The position numbers were made by a program, and so were the translations under genes. From Bettongia penicillata ogilbyi (Eukaryota > Chordata > Mammalia > Diprotodontia > Potoroidae): a stretch of DNA of 64,000 nucleotides. The stretch covers positions 3,488,273 through 3,552,272 of the forward strand of contig JAJHZJ010000419.1 of NCBI GenBank assembly GCA_023548195.1, given 5' to 3'. Below are positions 29,735 through 41,109 of the stretch, in pieces. Numbering within the stretch: position 1 is the first letter of the stretch; each line of letters opens with the position of its first letter. The notes under the pieces are model-generated. The model was not told the DNA's origin, did no database searches, and saw only the letters and a program-made list of their open reading frames with translations.

Positions 29735-30315
29735 GTATCAGTTAGCAAGGACCCTGGCATACACAGGAGGGCCTGCTGTACAGGTTCTTAGATTTACTTT
29801 TCTAAAAGGAAAGCAACTTTTGAGGGGTCAACAATCTACTTTAATCAAGCACATATATCATTCACTTAGTTCAAGGGAAAAGTCAGCACCCCGAACTTCA
29901 CGGGAAATACAAACAGAAATTACAAACAGAAAGAGCTTCCGACTGTCTGACCATACAGCGCAGATCAACAGAGATAGCCAACTGTCTGACCATAAATATA
30001 TGGTTACCAGAGACAGAAGCACTAACATCTGGGTTTTCAAAGTCGGGGGGCTTTTTAGGGGCTCCCCAGAGTCTCATCTGGCAAAACAAACATTTTCAAT
30101 GAGTAAGCCTCAAAATAAAACCTCACCTCAGAGTATATATACACTTTTCAGAACAAGAGAGGATGACAACCTATGGGAACCAGTGCTTCATTAGAAATCT
30201 TAAGAAGGTGTGGGACTTCCTACAAAACAAATCTCCACTAATCAAACTTCCCTTAATGAGTAGGCCCATTAATGGGTGGGGAATATATTTAACTCTCATA
30301 ATTGACATTACAGGG
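29735..30315 (-). mobile_element. Probable LTR-derived repeat
   Basis: Higher-complexity block with an LTR-like composition. On the minus strand a TATA-like box (GTATATATAC, about 30135) stands upstream of the rest. The internal phrases 'actgtctgaccata' occur twice (about 29940 and 29980) as a 40-bp imperfect tandem. A 124-codon plus-strand ORF here (29820-30194) has no recognised domain and looks fortuitous. Termini are not defined. Confidence 0.4.
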
Positions 30316-30924
30316 GCACTGAACAAAATTCTGTACTAAGGTTTAATTTTATCTCCAACAAATGACATTAATGCAACAGAACTCTGAGAATTTAGCTTCA
30401 CAATGAGATATTGAAATATAGAGTCCCACTGTTGTGTTAGCTTGCCTTGAGACATATCACATAGCCTGAATAACTCTGTGTGCAAGTAATTTTAAACTTT
30501 TCAGAAATCAAAATGTGAATATTATCAATGATTGAAATTTTGAAAAAAAAAAGAATTTAGAAGAGGACGATCCATTTTGTAGAAAGAGATGTCTATATCC
30601 TCTAAATATATGACCATATGATATAGAAGTTTGTGTTGCATCTACAACAAACTGATCTAGGAAGATGCTATTATCCTCTATAGTAGATAAAAATGAAGAG
30701 AGTCAAGACAGTCTGGCTGCTGTTCTTAAAACAGTCCTCATACTATGGACTTTGAGCTGATTACTTCGACAGAAAAGAGAGAGAAAAGAAGCAGCAGAGA
30801 TTCCTTCATGAAAGAGTTCATGAGTTTGTTATAATACCTGCTGATTTATAATAATAGCAATTTGAAAATGATTGCAGAAAACTGAAAACAAATTAATAAT
30901 ATAAATTTAAAAAAAACAATAGCA
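30316..30924. other. Unassigned AT-rich sequence
   Basis: No gene or named repeat recognised. Confidence 0.4.
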
Positions 30925-31110
30925 GTTTTAATAATAGCTGATCCACCTGACAACCTTTCAAGGTAGGTTCTATTTTATAGAGGAGAAAACTAAGGCTCAA
31001 TTAAGGTTAAGGGATTTGCACAGTTATTAATTGTCTGAGGCAGGATTTGAACTTTCTGACTACGTCTAGCATTCTATCCACTATGTCACCTAGTTGACAA
31101 CACTTGTCGT
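30925..31110 (-). mobile_element. MIR-core SINE
   Basis: Antisense SINE: 'tatagaggagaaaactaaggctc', 'ggcaggatttgaactttctgac', 'attctatccactatgtcacctagtt' (tRNA-like head at the right end). Confidence 0.75.
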
Positions 31111-31664
31111 GTACAAAATTTCCCCTGAAAGGTATGATTACTTAGGTGCTTTCCTTTTTGGTAAGCCATGTGTCACTTAGGTCACCTAAACCCTATTTCA
31201 TGGGTTGGACAATTGGATCAGGTTCAATCTTGAGGCCTTCCTTTTAATAATAACCTATATGGGTCATGCTTACCCTCCATTCAGGGATTAGGCCCTATTA
31301 ACTCCTATATTTAATTCATATTTTAGCTTTCCCTTAAAGTCATTCAGAGTCATGTTTATTTACTATTTGTGTGTTCCTGCTCTGTGTGGTATTAACAAAG
31401 TCTTCTGCATCAGTTTGTACTGCAGACTGTCTGAGATCTTAGGCACAGATAACCCTGAAAGATTAGGAAAAAGCAATAGCTTCATCCTTGACAACACATT
31501 CCAAAACCTTCTGTGTTCTTTAAGTTATATTTCTGACAGAAGAAGTGGGTCCCTAATGGAAAGACAGGGCTGGTTGGTGAGGAAAACCAAATTTTTACCT
31601 TTAGAGACAGTGTTGTGTATTATAGAGGATCTGAACTTGAAACAAAAATGAATGAATGAACAAA
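31111..31664. other. Unassigned sequence
   Basis: A 99-codon plus-strand ORF (31352-31651) has no recognised domain, splice signals or conserved start. I do not call it a gene. Confidence 0.4.
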
Positions 31665-31915
31665 AATCAATGCTCAATCACTAAACATTGATTAAGCATC
31701 TCCTAAGCTCCAGGCACTACTTTTTGCCACCCACTGTTTGTGTATCCTTTGGCAAATTGCTAATTTTCTCCTGAGCTTCAATTATTATTTTCCATACAAT
31801 GGGAATAATTCCATATCTTCCTACTTCACAGAGTTAGGATTGTGAAAATTAGATTATAGAATGTATGGGAAAATGCTCTGTAATCATAAAGTGATACACA
31901 AAGGCCTACTGTAGT
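31665..31915. mobile_element. L2 antisense tail followed by plus-strand MIR-core SINE
   Basis: About 31672-31730 carries 'aacattgattaagcatctcctaagctccaggcac' in part (L2 3' end, antisense). About 31735-31915 carries MIR words 'ttttctcctgagcttcaattattattttcc' in part, 'gggaataattcc' and 'gctctgtaatcataaagtg'. Confidence 0.55.
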
Positions 31916-32084
31916 CGCCAAGCAGTTTCAGGAGACCTTCCAAAACAACTTCAATAGGGTTTGTGTAGAGTTTGTTTAAAAAAAAAAACACACACAACAT
32001 TTTTTTCATAATAGTGTTAAAAAAAGATATAGACATGCCCTGTCTATGTTTCTTCATTATTTCTTTCCCTTCTGACCTCCTCAT

Positions 32085-32290
32085 GTAGATAGAATAAAAA
32101 CTTACATTTATATAATGTCTTAAAGTATTTCTGAACAATTTCATAAACTGGGTAATGTCAACATTTTTTTTAAGTTACTTATAAGTAACTTATAAAGTAA
32201 CTTACTTATAACTTATAAGTTTTGAGGAGTAACAGGTAGATTTAGACCTGACCTAGGATTTCCTCCATGTTGGGAGCTAGCCAGTGAGGA
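32085..32290. repeat. SINE remnant with TTACTTATAAGTAA palindromes
   Basis: Contains the perfect 20-bp palindrome AAGTTACTTATAAGTAACTT (32172-32191) and the 12-bp palindrome AACTTATAAGTT (32210-32221), together a short array of AAGTTA/TAACTT units. The flanks look like an antisense MIR-core SINE ('acttacatttatataatgtctt', 'gacctgacctaggatttcctcc'). Confidence 0.6.
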
Positions 32291-32299
32291 AGAATCCCC

Positions 32300-33125
32300 T
32301 CTACCAATGCAGATCAACAAGCAGGCAATATTTTGTAATCCAGTTTCCAATCCCTGTATTGCTAAGAACTTAAAAGACTTACTTGCACAATTAGTATTTG
32401 TCAGAGGCAGGAACTGAATCTACTTCCCTCTGTCTACTGCATCTTAGTGCAAGCATTATTATCCCCATTTTACAGATGAGGAAACTGAGGCCTAGAGGAG
32501 GAGAAGGAGGAATGATGATGATGATGATGATGAACATTTGCTATGTACCAGACATTGTTCTAAACATCTTACAATTATTATTTCATTTGATTCTCACAAT
32601 AACCCTGGGAGGTAGATGCTGTTATTATCCCCCTTTTATAAAGAAGAAAAGCAAGGCAGATGAACATTAAATGACTTGCCCAAGGCCACACAGCCAGTAA
32701 CTGTCTGATTTGAATTATGGTCTTCCTGGCTCCAGGCCTGTCTCTATCCACTTCACTCCCCAGCTGTGTTGGAGAAATGGCTTGCCTAGGTCCATGTAGC
32801 CAGACTCAGGATTTGAACTTCAGTTCAGTTACTTTTACTATACCATATAGTACTGCTTCTCCATCCTACACTGCCCTGCTATAGAATACTCTCACAGTGG
32901 TTTTCTCCCTTACTTTGAATTCCTACAGCACTTACATTTTTATATTCATAGATTATAAAAGCTGAAGGGCACCTTAGCAATAGCTAATCTAGCTTTTTTA
33001 TTTTATAGATGAGGACCATAGCTTTGAGACATTTAATGCCTTGCCCAAGGTCATACAGCATGTTAATGCCAGAGCTAGGATTGGAGTCCAAGTCTCCTGA
33101 ATTTTGTATTACATTATTTTACATT
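32300..33125 (-). mobile_element. Cluster of four or five MIR/THER SINE copies
   Basis: Antisense MIR cores occur in series: at about 32455-32510 ('ttatccccattttacagatgaggaaactgagg' in part), 32530-32760 ('gtaccagacattgttctaaac', 'gacttgcccaaggccacacagcc', 'ctggctccaggcctg'), 32770-32865 ('gcttgcctaggtccatgtagcc') and 32950-33115 ('ttttatagatgaggacc', 'cttgcccaaggtcatacagc'). A short (ATG)n run lies at 32514-32534. All point the same way. Confidence 0.75.
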
Positions 33126-33544
33126 TATTTCTTTATTGCTATATAAATCCCTTCCAGATTGAAAATTCCATGATTCTATAGTCCTGTCATGTTCACTGAT
33201 AATCATTTTGTCTTCAGTTATCCTTGTCAGGGATGGATCATTTTTTTCCTCGTTTTTTATCCTTTTTTCTAATTGTTTTTTCCTTAAACTCTTCCCTTTC
33301 TTCCCACCCTCTCCCCTCCCCCCACCCCCACCGTGACTATAGGAACTTAATATATGGTTTTTTGAATGAAGGAAAAAAACTCAAACTGATATATAGGGGC
33401 TTGCCACTGTGTGACAGTCACCTATATTATGTTTCTTCTGTGGGCCTCAGGGAACACAGTAAACAAGGAAAGTATTGGATTAAAGTTGGGAAATGAGACC
33501 TGACTAGAAAGGATAAAGAGATGACGTGAGGTGTTTGTGTGTCT
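33126..33544. other. Unassigned sequence
   Basis: A C-rich patch lies near 33300-33332. The ORF at 33224-33496 has no recognised domain. Confidence 0.4.
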
Positions 33545-33665
33545 ACTGAATATTCCCCGCCAAAGAGTAAGCACCTTGAGGATGAGAATTGTCATCTACT
33601 CTGTGTCCTCCATCCCATCTTACTGTGCTTTGCACACATTAATTTCTTAATGAATGCTTATTGAA
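33545..33665 (+). mobile_element. L2 LINE 3' tail
   Basis: 'gtaagcaccttgaggatgagaattg', 'ctgtgctttgcacacatt' and 'cttaatgaatgcttattgaa'. Confidence 0.6.
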
Positions 33666-33759
33666 GTAAACTGAAGTAGTAAATGCAGCACAATTTGCTA
33701 CCATACAATGTCCTTCCAATACGCCCCAAACACAATTTACTATACTTCCTCTAAACCTA

Positions 33760-34230
33760 ACGCTGCTTTCTATTTTCTTATTTTTACACCACCGTTATCC
33801 TGGCCCACATCTTTGACTTTTCTCCTTCATCTCTTATAGCCAATCATTTGCCAGGTCTTGTCAATCCCAGTTCCTCAACATCTCCCATAACTGCCATGTT
33901 CTCCTGACTTAAATCACAACTTGACTCGTCCAGGCCCTCATCACCATCTACCTGGACTTCTGCAGTGGCCTCCAGATTGATTTCCCTGTCTTCACTCTGT
34001 CTTCTCTTCAGTCCATCTCCGCAAAACTACCAAACTAATATTCCTAAAACACAAATCTTACCATGTCACTCTTTTGTCCTAAAAGCTTCCTCTAGGAGAA
34101 AATACAATCTCCTCTTAATGGTATTGAAACATATTCTGGCTCCAGTCTCTATCCAAGTAAGTGAATTTCATTTTGTTTTCCTTTACTCCATCTATACTTA
34201 GTTGTCTCTCTCTATTCATTCTTTTTTAAT
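33760..34230 (+). mobile_element. L2 LINE relic (C-terminal region and 3' part)
   Basis: Plus-strand L2: 'caggccctcatcaccatctacctggacttctgcagtggcctcc' in part, 'ccatgtcactcttttgtcctaaaagcttcctctagg' in part, 'tattgaaacatattctggctcc'. Confidence 0.75.
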
Positions 34231-35625
34231 TCCCTCTATAGTTATCTTCCAACTGCATCATTCAATTGAATCTTCTGCCCTCAGTTATCACTGATTCCTT
34301 ACTTGCCAGATTTAACGGCCTTTTCTAACACCTCATCCTTCCTAGTCTCTCTGCATTACTTGATACTACTGAGCATCTACCTTTGGATACCCCCTAATGT
34401 CTAAGTTTTTGTAACGCTACTCTCTCTTTTTTCTTCTGTCAGGCTGTTATTTCTCAGTTTTCTTTGCTGGATCTTCATGGGTCATGCCCACTAACTCTTA
34501 ATGACCCCTTAGACTCTGCGGGACCTCTTCTCTTTTCATTGTATACTACCTCATTTGTTGACTCAATCAGCTCCCAAGGGTTCAATTATTATCTTTATGC
34601 TGATGGTTCTGGGATTTAAATTTATAGTCCCAAATGTTTATCTAGCTCTAGCAATTCATGTGTGCTACAGTCATGTATGTCTCACAGCTTATTTCAACAT
34701 CTTGAACAGATTTAGGTACCCCAAATTGAACATGTCCAAAATAGAACTTGTCACCTTCCTACTCTACCCCTCAAAAACTCATGCCTTCTTGGCAGTTTCC
34801 CTTTATCTGTCAAAGGCCTAGCCTTCCTCTCAGTCATCCAGTCTTGTAAGTGAAGGATCACACTCATGATAATTCAGCCCATACGTCCCATGGTCAAATC
34901 TGCCTTTACAAAACTCTAATAGATGGATTCTTTTTCCATCAATGACCGCAACCTAGTTCAGGCCCTCATCACCTCTAGCTAAGACTTCTGCAGTAGTATT
35001 CTTACTGGCCTCCCTACCTCATCCCCCCACCCCACTCCAATCCATCCTCCACTTAGCTGACAATGTGGTTTTTCTAAAGGATCATCTGACTATGTTACGC
35101 CCCTATTCAATGAGCTCCAGGGATTGAAAAAGCAAATATAATTTTCTCCATTTGATATTTCTAGATCTTCATAACCCAGCTCCTTCCTGTCTTTGCGGTC
35201 CCCTTGCAAAGCACTTCTTTCCACATACCAGTTTCACTGACCCAATTTCACCAATCCAATTTGGTTTACTTGATGTTCTCTGTACATCACTGTGGGCCTT
35301 GGGCTCCTTTCCCCCCTCTCCTGATGCCATAATTTTGTACTGGCAGCTCCCCATGCCTGGAATGCTCTGTCCACCCCCCTCATCTCCATTTCTGAGCTTC
35401 CCAATCGTGTTTTTTATAGAAAGCCATTCTAGATCTCCTCAGCTGCTGGTGCCTTCCTCTTGGAGACTGCTTTCCCTGTCCTGTGCCCATACCTGTATTT
35501 ATCTAATTATTTATACATTATTTGTCCCCATTATAATGTAAATTCCTTGACTGCAGGGAATGCTTTTACCTTCTAAAAAAATTATTTCTTAGCAGGTAGT
35601 AGATTCTCAATAAGCTTGTTGCTTC
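34231..35625 (+). mobile_element. L2 LINE, reverse transcriptase to 3' end
   Basis: The longest L2 copy here. The reverse transcriptase catalytic box is recognisable near 34597 ('ctttatgctgatggt', YADG in place of the usual YADD). Downstream words 'caggccctcatcacctc' and 'tggcctccctacctc', 'cttcataacccagctccttcctgtc' in part, 'ccatgcctggaatgctctgtcc' and 'tccttgactgcagggaatgc' follow in order. Stops and frameshifts show it is dead. Confidence 0.8.
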
Positions 35626-35639
35626 ACTGACCCTGATAT

Positions 35640-36022
35640 TTTATGTTCCAGCAAAACGGACTTTTAGGCTGTACCCTGTACATGATATTCCATCTCTGGG
35701 TTCTAGGCCTTTTCCAAGACTGTGCCCCATGCCTGACATGCTTCCCCTTTGTGCTCTCCTCTTGCATTCATTCCCTCCCTATAAGGTTCAGGTCACATGC
35801 ACTGCCTTCAAGAGGCCCTTCCTGATTCCCCCAGTTGTCAGTGCCTTACTGCCTCTTTCCCTCGCTCCCCATCACTGTGTATTTTGTACAAATCCTATGT
35901 GTACTTATCTGTGAATATGCTTTGTCCTTCTAGTGGAAAGCAAACTGCTTTGCATTGGCATCTCCAACACTTAATATGGTGCTTGGAAAAAAGTACGTGC
36001 ATAATAAGTGATTGTTGATTGC
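35640..36022 (+). mobile_element. L2 LINE 3' region, second copy
   Basis: Restarts the L2 3' order directly after the preceding copy: 'ccccatgcctgacatgcttcc', 'aagaggcccttcctgattccccc' and 'acttaatatggtgcttgg', ending 'cataataagtgattgttgattg'. Confidence 0.7.
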
Positions 36023-36046
36023 TGGAATTATTCTTTTGGAATAACT

Positions 36047-36247
36047 CTGGGGTGGAGAACCTGTGGCCTTGAGATCATGTGTGGCCCTCTAAGTCCTCAA
36101 GTGCAGCCTTTTGATTGAATCTAAACTTCTCAGAACAAATCCTCTTAATAAAAGGATTTGTTCTGTAAAACCTGGACTCTGTCAGAAGGCCACTCAAGGA
36201 CCTAGAAGGTCACATGGGTACTCAAAGCCTCAGGTTCCCCACTCCTA
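36047..36247. mobile_element. Palindromic hAT-type MITE
   Basis: A 200-bp near-palindrome. The left arm 'ctggggtggagaacctgtggcc' and the right arm (inverted) 'aggagtggggaacctgaggc' pair over about 85 bp each. The core is perfect: CAGAACAAATCC (36131-36142) opposes GGATTTGTTCTG (36154-36165) around an 11-bp loop. Termini resemble hAT ends. No coding. Confidence 0.75.
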
Positions 36248-36769
36248 ACAGAGGCCCTGCCTGTCCTATATGTAAGGCAGGTTTAGAAAAGAGGTACCCA
36301 TATAATAGCTATGTCTTACTGAATCCTAATATGGGTAGCTTTTTTTTTTTTTGCTGACCATCTGCTCTGTAGCACATTGCAGAGCTGAGCAGCCTCTCGT
36401 TAATTTTGAACATTAGAGTGTATTACAAAAATCATGGTTTATGATAGGGCAACCCATGATGCCTCAGGAGCTCTTAGACTAGTAACTCCTTACTACCCTG
36501 TTGTTATTTTCCTGTGTTTTCATTAGATACTTCAGCTTGTGATTTTTTAGGTTGGTATAAATAATCTAATCAATGATGCAGATGGCAACTCCTTAGTGCC
36601 TTTTCATCCTGGGTGATACCTACCTAGGTTTTCCAAGAAATATTCTATAGAGGAAATATTCACCCAATACAGGGGGCTTTTTCTGGAATCACCTAAATTT
36701 GGCGGAAGGGGTGGAGAGGACAATATTACACTACTCAGAATGTCCATCTAAAATTCTCATGTTCAATAC
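36248..36769. other. Unassigned sequence
   Basis: Poly(T) near 36340-36352; otherwise nothing recognised. Confidence 0.4.
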
Positions 36770-37596
36770 TTTTCATAATCCAGCTCTAAGCCACCTTTTC
36801 AGCCACATGTCATATCATTACCCTTTATGAGCTCTACATTCTACCCAAACAGATTCTTCTCCATCCTTTCCTCATCCTTCCTGCTCTTCTATTGAACCCC
36901 ACCCATGTTTGAAATAGACTCTATCTCTTTCATTGGGGCTATTTCTCTCTGTTGAAATCTCTCCCATTCTTCAATGCAGGTGCCCCCTCCCTATAACCCC
37001 AAGTAACCTGGTGAAATATCTCCCCATCTCTTATTGGTTTATTTCTCACTTAGATTTTTGCCTTGATTCATGTGCACTATTTCCATATTCCCTACATAGC
37101 AAGACTTGTCTGAGTAGATGTCATTCAAAGGAACCATATACATCATGATATAACTAAAGTCAACCTACTATACTTAGCTCAAATACAAAGACCATGTTAA
37201 GGTTGTTCTATCAAATTTGAAGGACAAAGACAGAGGCTTGTCAATCAGGCTGAAAACATTTATTAAGTACCTACTAAATGCTGAGTACTGAGGAGTTGCA
37301 ATCATGTTATTAGGCAGCTGCTTAATTGCTCTAAAAGAATGTATTTTGTCGGATGTTGTTATGTATGGGGAGGACTTGTCAAAACAAAATCTATCCCTTT
37401 TTAGCTGGCCCTCCAGCCAACAAAAGGTTATGTAACACCTTGAGCTATTCAGCATTAACGTTACAGGCATTTAGAGTCCTGCCCAAATATCTGGAGATTA
37501 GATTGTTCTGAAGGGAGACGAGTTTAGCACAATATCTCAGAACTTAGCACAGTGCCTGGCACATAGTAGGCACTTAATAAATGCTTATTGATGGAA
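36770..37596. mobile_element. L2 fragments
   Basis: About 36770-37170 is loosely L2-like on the plus strand ('cataatccagctctaagccacc', 'gaaatatctccccatctc'). About 37250-37310 is an L2 3' end in antisense ('aacatttattaagtacctactaaatgctgag' in part). About 37540-37596 is a clean plus-strand tail ('cttagcacagtgcctggcacatagtaggcacttaataaatgc' in part). Confidence 0.55.
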
Positions 37597-38176
37597 CAAA
37601 TAACTAATGTGGTTCCCCCTCTTCTCAACAATTTGGTTCTTGCTCCAATTTGGAACTCGAGCTGCTTTGAAAGCAGCGATGGCAGTATTGTATAGAGGAG
37701 AAGTAATGAATTTCATTGGCCAACAAAATCCTAAAGTATATTCAAACTATTACAGTCTTTATTCACCCAAATCCATTTTAGGGATATACCTATTAAATGG
37801 ACTGGAGTTCACCCTAGATAAGTACTTGACAGAGATATTCTGAAAGGGATTCCTGCTCAGCGCTGGGTTGTCCTAGCTAACCACCGAGGTTCTGCTAATT
37901 TATAATTCTCCATGTCTACTTGGGGTAGCCAGTCAAGATCTCCAGATAATATGAATAAATCTTTACTCTTCAGTCCTTTATTATTCTAGAATACCTGAAA
38001 ACCACTACATTTCTGTTCTATTTATCATTAAAAAAGGTACAATTTCTAAGATTATCCCTTCCTTCTGGCTCCTCATGGAAACTAAATGATAATGGGTGTA
38101 TAGCATGATTAGTTTCCAGCTCTGTATAATAGCCAGTAGTATTTATTGTGGCTACCTTCTTTAGTTAAGTGTACTA
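37597..38176. other. Unassigned sequence
   Basis: No gene or repeat supported; the ORF at 37607-37843 has no recognised domain. Confidence 0.4.
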
Positions 38177-38410
38177 TAGTTGATTAGGGCCAGCTAGATG
38201 GCTTGGTAGGTAGCTTGTCAGGCCTGGAGTCAGGAAGACCTGAGTTCAAATGCAGTCTCAGACAACCTAGGCAAGTCATTTAACTCTGTTTGCCTCAATT
38301 TTTTATCTGTAAAATGAGCTAGAGAAGGAAATGGCATATCACTCCAGTATGTTTGCCAAGAAACCCCCAAATGGCATCTTTGACACAACTGATCAACAAC
38401 ACTAGTTGAT
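38177..38410 (+). mobile_element. tRNA-derived SINE with BovB/RTE-type tail and target duplication
   Basis: SINE at about 38187-38402: 'gggccagctagatgg', 'cctggagtcaggaagacctgagttcaaatg' in part, 'gtaaaatgagctagagaaggaaatgg' in part, and the RTE-type end 'tttgccaagaaacccccaaatgg' ... 'acaactgatcaacaac'. TAGTTGAT flanks it at 38177-38184 and 38403-38410. Confidence 0.85.
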
Positions 38411-39239
38411 ATATTTCCCTGTTTGAGGAAGATACATTTTTATGCCAGTCTTTTGTAGGACACACAGAAGAAATATAAGTGCCTTTTCGTTTTGTTTCTG
38501 TTGCTGTTATATTTGGAAATACTGCTTAAACTAAATGGTCAGAACCTTGAAGTTTCAAGTTATCATGCAGTTGACTGGGTTTTTCCATGTTAACATTTGT
38601 AGAGGTGTCCAAGTCCTCAAAAAATATCACTAAATTGTAATTACAGGGCAGAGCTGTGCAAGATCAGCATTCTTTCTTATTACCAATGGAGACTAATTAA
38701 GAATGATAGAAAAAAGACCTCATTGAGATGTTAGGCCAACTCTGACAAAGCAGGAAAATTGTAGTTTGGCCTACAAAGAACGTGGAGAGATTTCTTGTAA
38801 AATAATTTTGAATGAAAAATTTTTTTATTTTTAAGATTACCTTATCTTTTTCACCTAAGTGAACTCAGCTTTAGAAATTCAGGTGACATTTAAATGAAGT
38901 GACTTCCTCTTAGTTCTTTTTTAGTTAAATTAAATCCAGGGGTATTTAGGGATGTGATTGAACCAGTTAAAGGATCACTTGTTAAATTTTTAATGTGAAC
39001 ATTTTTATTTTGAAAATTGGCAAATGTTGAAAAGAAAATTAAAAAAAAAACTGGCAAATGTTACAAATCAAGGCTTCATTTGTTATTTTCTTGATTGTCT
39101 AGGCTTAAAAAAGTGATGGGGAAAATGTCTGTAATGTAGATTAAACTTTAAAATGTCTTCCATTTTTTTTGGAAAGCTGATTGTTAAACATATATAAGCA
39201 TCCCTCTGGTTGAATCCACATTTTATTCTATTAGAGGCA
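38411..39239. other. Unassigned AT-rich sequence
   Basis: Nothing recognised. Confidence 0.4.
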
Positions 39240-39470
39240 GGTGGTGAAGTAAAAAAAGACACTACGGCTAGAGCAGAGACACTTGAGCTCATGCCATCTT
39301 TGCTTAATGGCCATGTGATCCTAGGTGAGTCATTTGACCTTGGTGGGCATCAGTTATCTCATCTCTAAAATGAGATTAACGCTTGTATTCTCAATTTCAC
39401 AAGATTATTATTATGCAGTTTGTAAAGTATGCAGTTTTGTATAAGTTTGAACTATGATTACCACCAGGCT
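39240..39470 (+). mobile_element. MIR-core SINE
   Basis: 'ggccatgtgatcctaggtgagtcatttgacc' in part, 'cagttatctcatctctaaaatgag', 'tttcacaagattattattatg' and 'tttgtaaagtatgcag'. Confidence 0.7.
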
Positions 39471-39489
39471 GACCACATTGGTTGATGGT

Positions 39490-39625
39490 GATAGTTCACA
39501 TTTAGACAGCATAGAAAGATGTGCAAAGTACTGTACATATATTATGTTATTTGTATAACATGCCTCTGTCCCTATTTTATAGTTCAAGAAACTGAGATTG
39601 GAAGATGATCAAGGTCCATCTGTAT
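39490..39625 (-). mobile_element. MIR-core SINE fragment
   Basis: Antisense: 'gttcacatttagacagc', 'tgtgcaaagtactgtacatatatta', 'ctattttatagttcaagaaactgag'. It forms an inverted pair with the preceding plus-strand copy. Confidence 0.65.
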
Positions 39626-39659
39626 TCCTAGAATTGTCTTAGTAGATCAGTTGCCATTT

Positions 39660-39790
39660 TATCATGTATATATGTGTATACGTATGTATGTATACATGTG
39701 TTAACATACATACGTACATTTCAATGAACATATGAATACATATATTTATATATTTATGTATACACACATATAAATGGATATAGAGATGCT
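39660..39790. repeat. TA/CA/TG-rich simple repeat with perfect inverted arms
   Basis: Contains TACGTATGTATG (39679-39690) and its exact reverse complement CATACATACGTA (39705-39716) around a 14-bp loop, within a longer ATAC/GTAT-rich tract. Confidence 0.75.
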
Positions 39791-40534
39791 TTTATTTTCC
39801 ACAAAGACATGTCCCAGTATGTCTGCACTGAAATCTCCCTTATATGAGGAAAACTTAGAATTAAGCAAAAGTGATTTGCAAAATGACTGTATGTACCATG
39901 TAGCCTTCATAGTCCTCTACCACTCTATCAAGACAAAGGAGATGTTTTATCGTATACCACTCATACCTAATCATTGTAATTAATTTGACTGACTGCCTTT
40001 TAGCATTCTTTTCATTTGTATGGCAACAGGTCGTGTGTGTGTGTGTGTGTGTATAACATTTCTGTTCTGGTTTCTGCTAGCTTTCTTCCAAATCAGTCCA
40101 AATAAACATTCTCATTTGCTTCTGAATTCCTTATAGTCATTATATAATCAAATAATATTCCATCTTATTCATATAGCATAACCTGTAGTTGCTGTTTTAG
40201 CTAAATGCAATGGCCCAAATAAATATTTTTCATTTATTGGAAAGCAACAAACCTACCACCAACTGTTTCTTGAGGTTTAACTTTATAAGGCTAGAGTGAG
40301 GACTGGACTGATGATTTATTTCACTGATAATAGGTTAGTGATTTAGAGAACTGTTAATAGTCATTAGGGTCACAGATTCCTTTGAATTCCTTTGAAAAGG
40401 GAATGTGTTTCTGTCTTGTTGCTATAATTTATTATATTATAGGTCAAAACTTCTTTCCATTAATCAAAATATGAACCCCAATTTTCTTGAATTAGCTACC
40501 AAAGAAAGCACCCAAAATATCTATGTTTAAAGGT
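39791..40534. other. Unassigned sequence with (GT)n
   Basis: A (GT)n run of about 10 units lies near 40033-40052. No gene is supported; the ORF at 39774-39983 is fortuitous. Confidence 0.45.
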
Positions 40535-40760
40535 AGGATTATATATTTAAAGCTGGAAGAGTTCTTAAAGGACATTTAGTCCTGCCCCTTCATTTTCCAG
40601 ATGAGGAAATTGGACCAAACAAGTCAAGTGAATTCCTTCACATGATTAATCGATCATCAAGCATTTCTTAAGTACTACTTATGTGCCAGACACTGGGACT
40701 ACAAAGTCGAAATTAACAATCCTTGACTTCAAATTGCTTATGTTCTCAAGGAGGAACTAC
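40535..40760 (-). mobile_element. MIR and L2 antisense fragments
   Basis: About 40540-40640: 'ttcattttccagatgaggaaattgg' (antisense MIR). About 40650-40760: 'catcaagcatttcttaagtactacttatgtgccagacac' in part (antisense L2 3' end). Confidence 0.6.
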
Positions 40761-40905
40761 ACACACACACACACATACACACGTATATAGATAGACACAT
40801 ATATATATATTCATATATATGTGCTCTCTCTTCTCCCTCCCCTTCTTCCATCCCTCCTTCTGTGTCTGTGTGTGTGTATGTGTGTGTATGTGTGTTTGTG
40901 TGTAC
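40761..40905. repeat. CA, TA and TG microsatellite cluster
   Basis: (CA)n, then ATAT tracts, then a CT-rich patch, then (TG)n: three dinucleotide repeats in 145 bp. Confidence 0.85.
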
Positions 40906-41109
40906 ACTTAAAAGTTAAACTTCACTATGAACCATTTTCTGCAGCACTTTAAGGATAATCAACAAAGCAAGAAATCAAGATCTGATTTATACCGTTTGCC
41001 AATTTCCAAGGTGTAATCCTCACACTGAAAATTTAACCATCAGCTCTTGGCACTCAGTGTAAACTCGTTCTAGTCTACCACTAGGTTAAGGCACTGGATG
41101 TTGGGTGAC

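Noticed and set aside
29820..30194. 124-codon ORF, one of the longest in the window
   Set aside because: No recognisable domain, no splice context, and it lies in an LTR-like repeat. Its length is plausible by chance in 64 kb.
35152..35541. 129-codon ORF, the longest in the window
   Set aside because: It lies in the L2 3' region, which follows the L2 consensus at the DNA level. The frame is not the reverse transcriptase frame.
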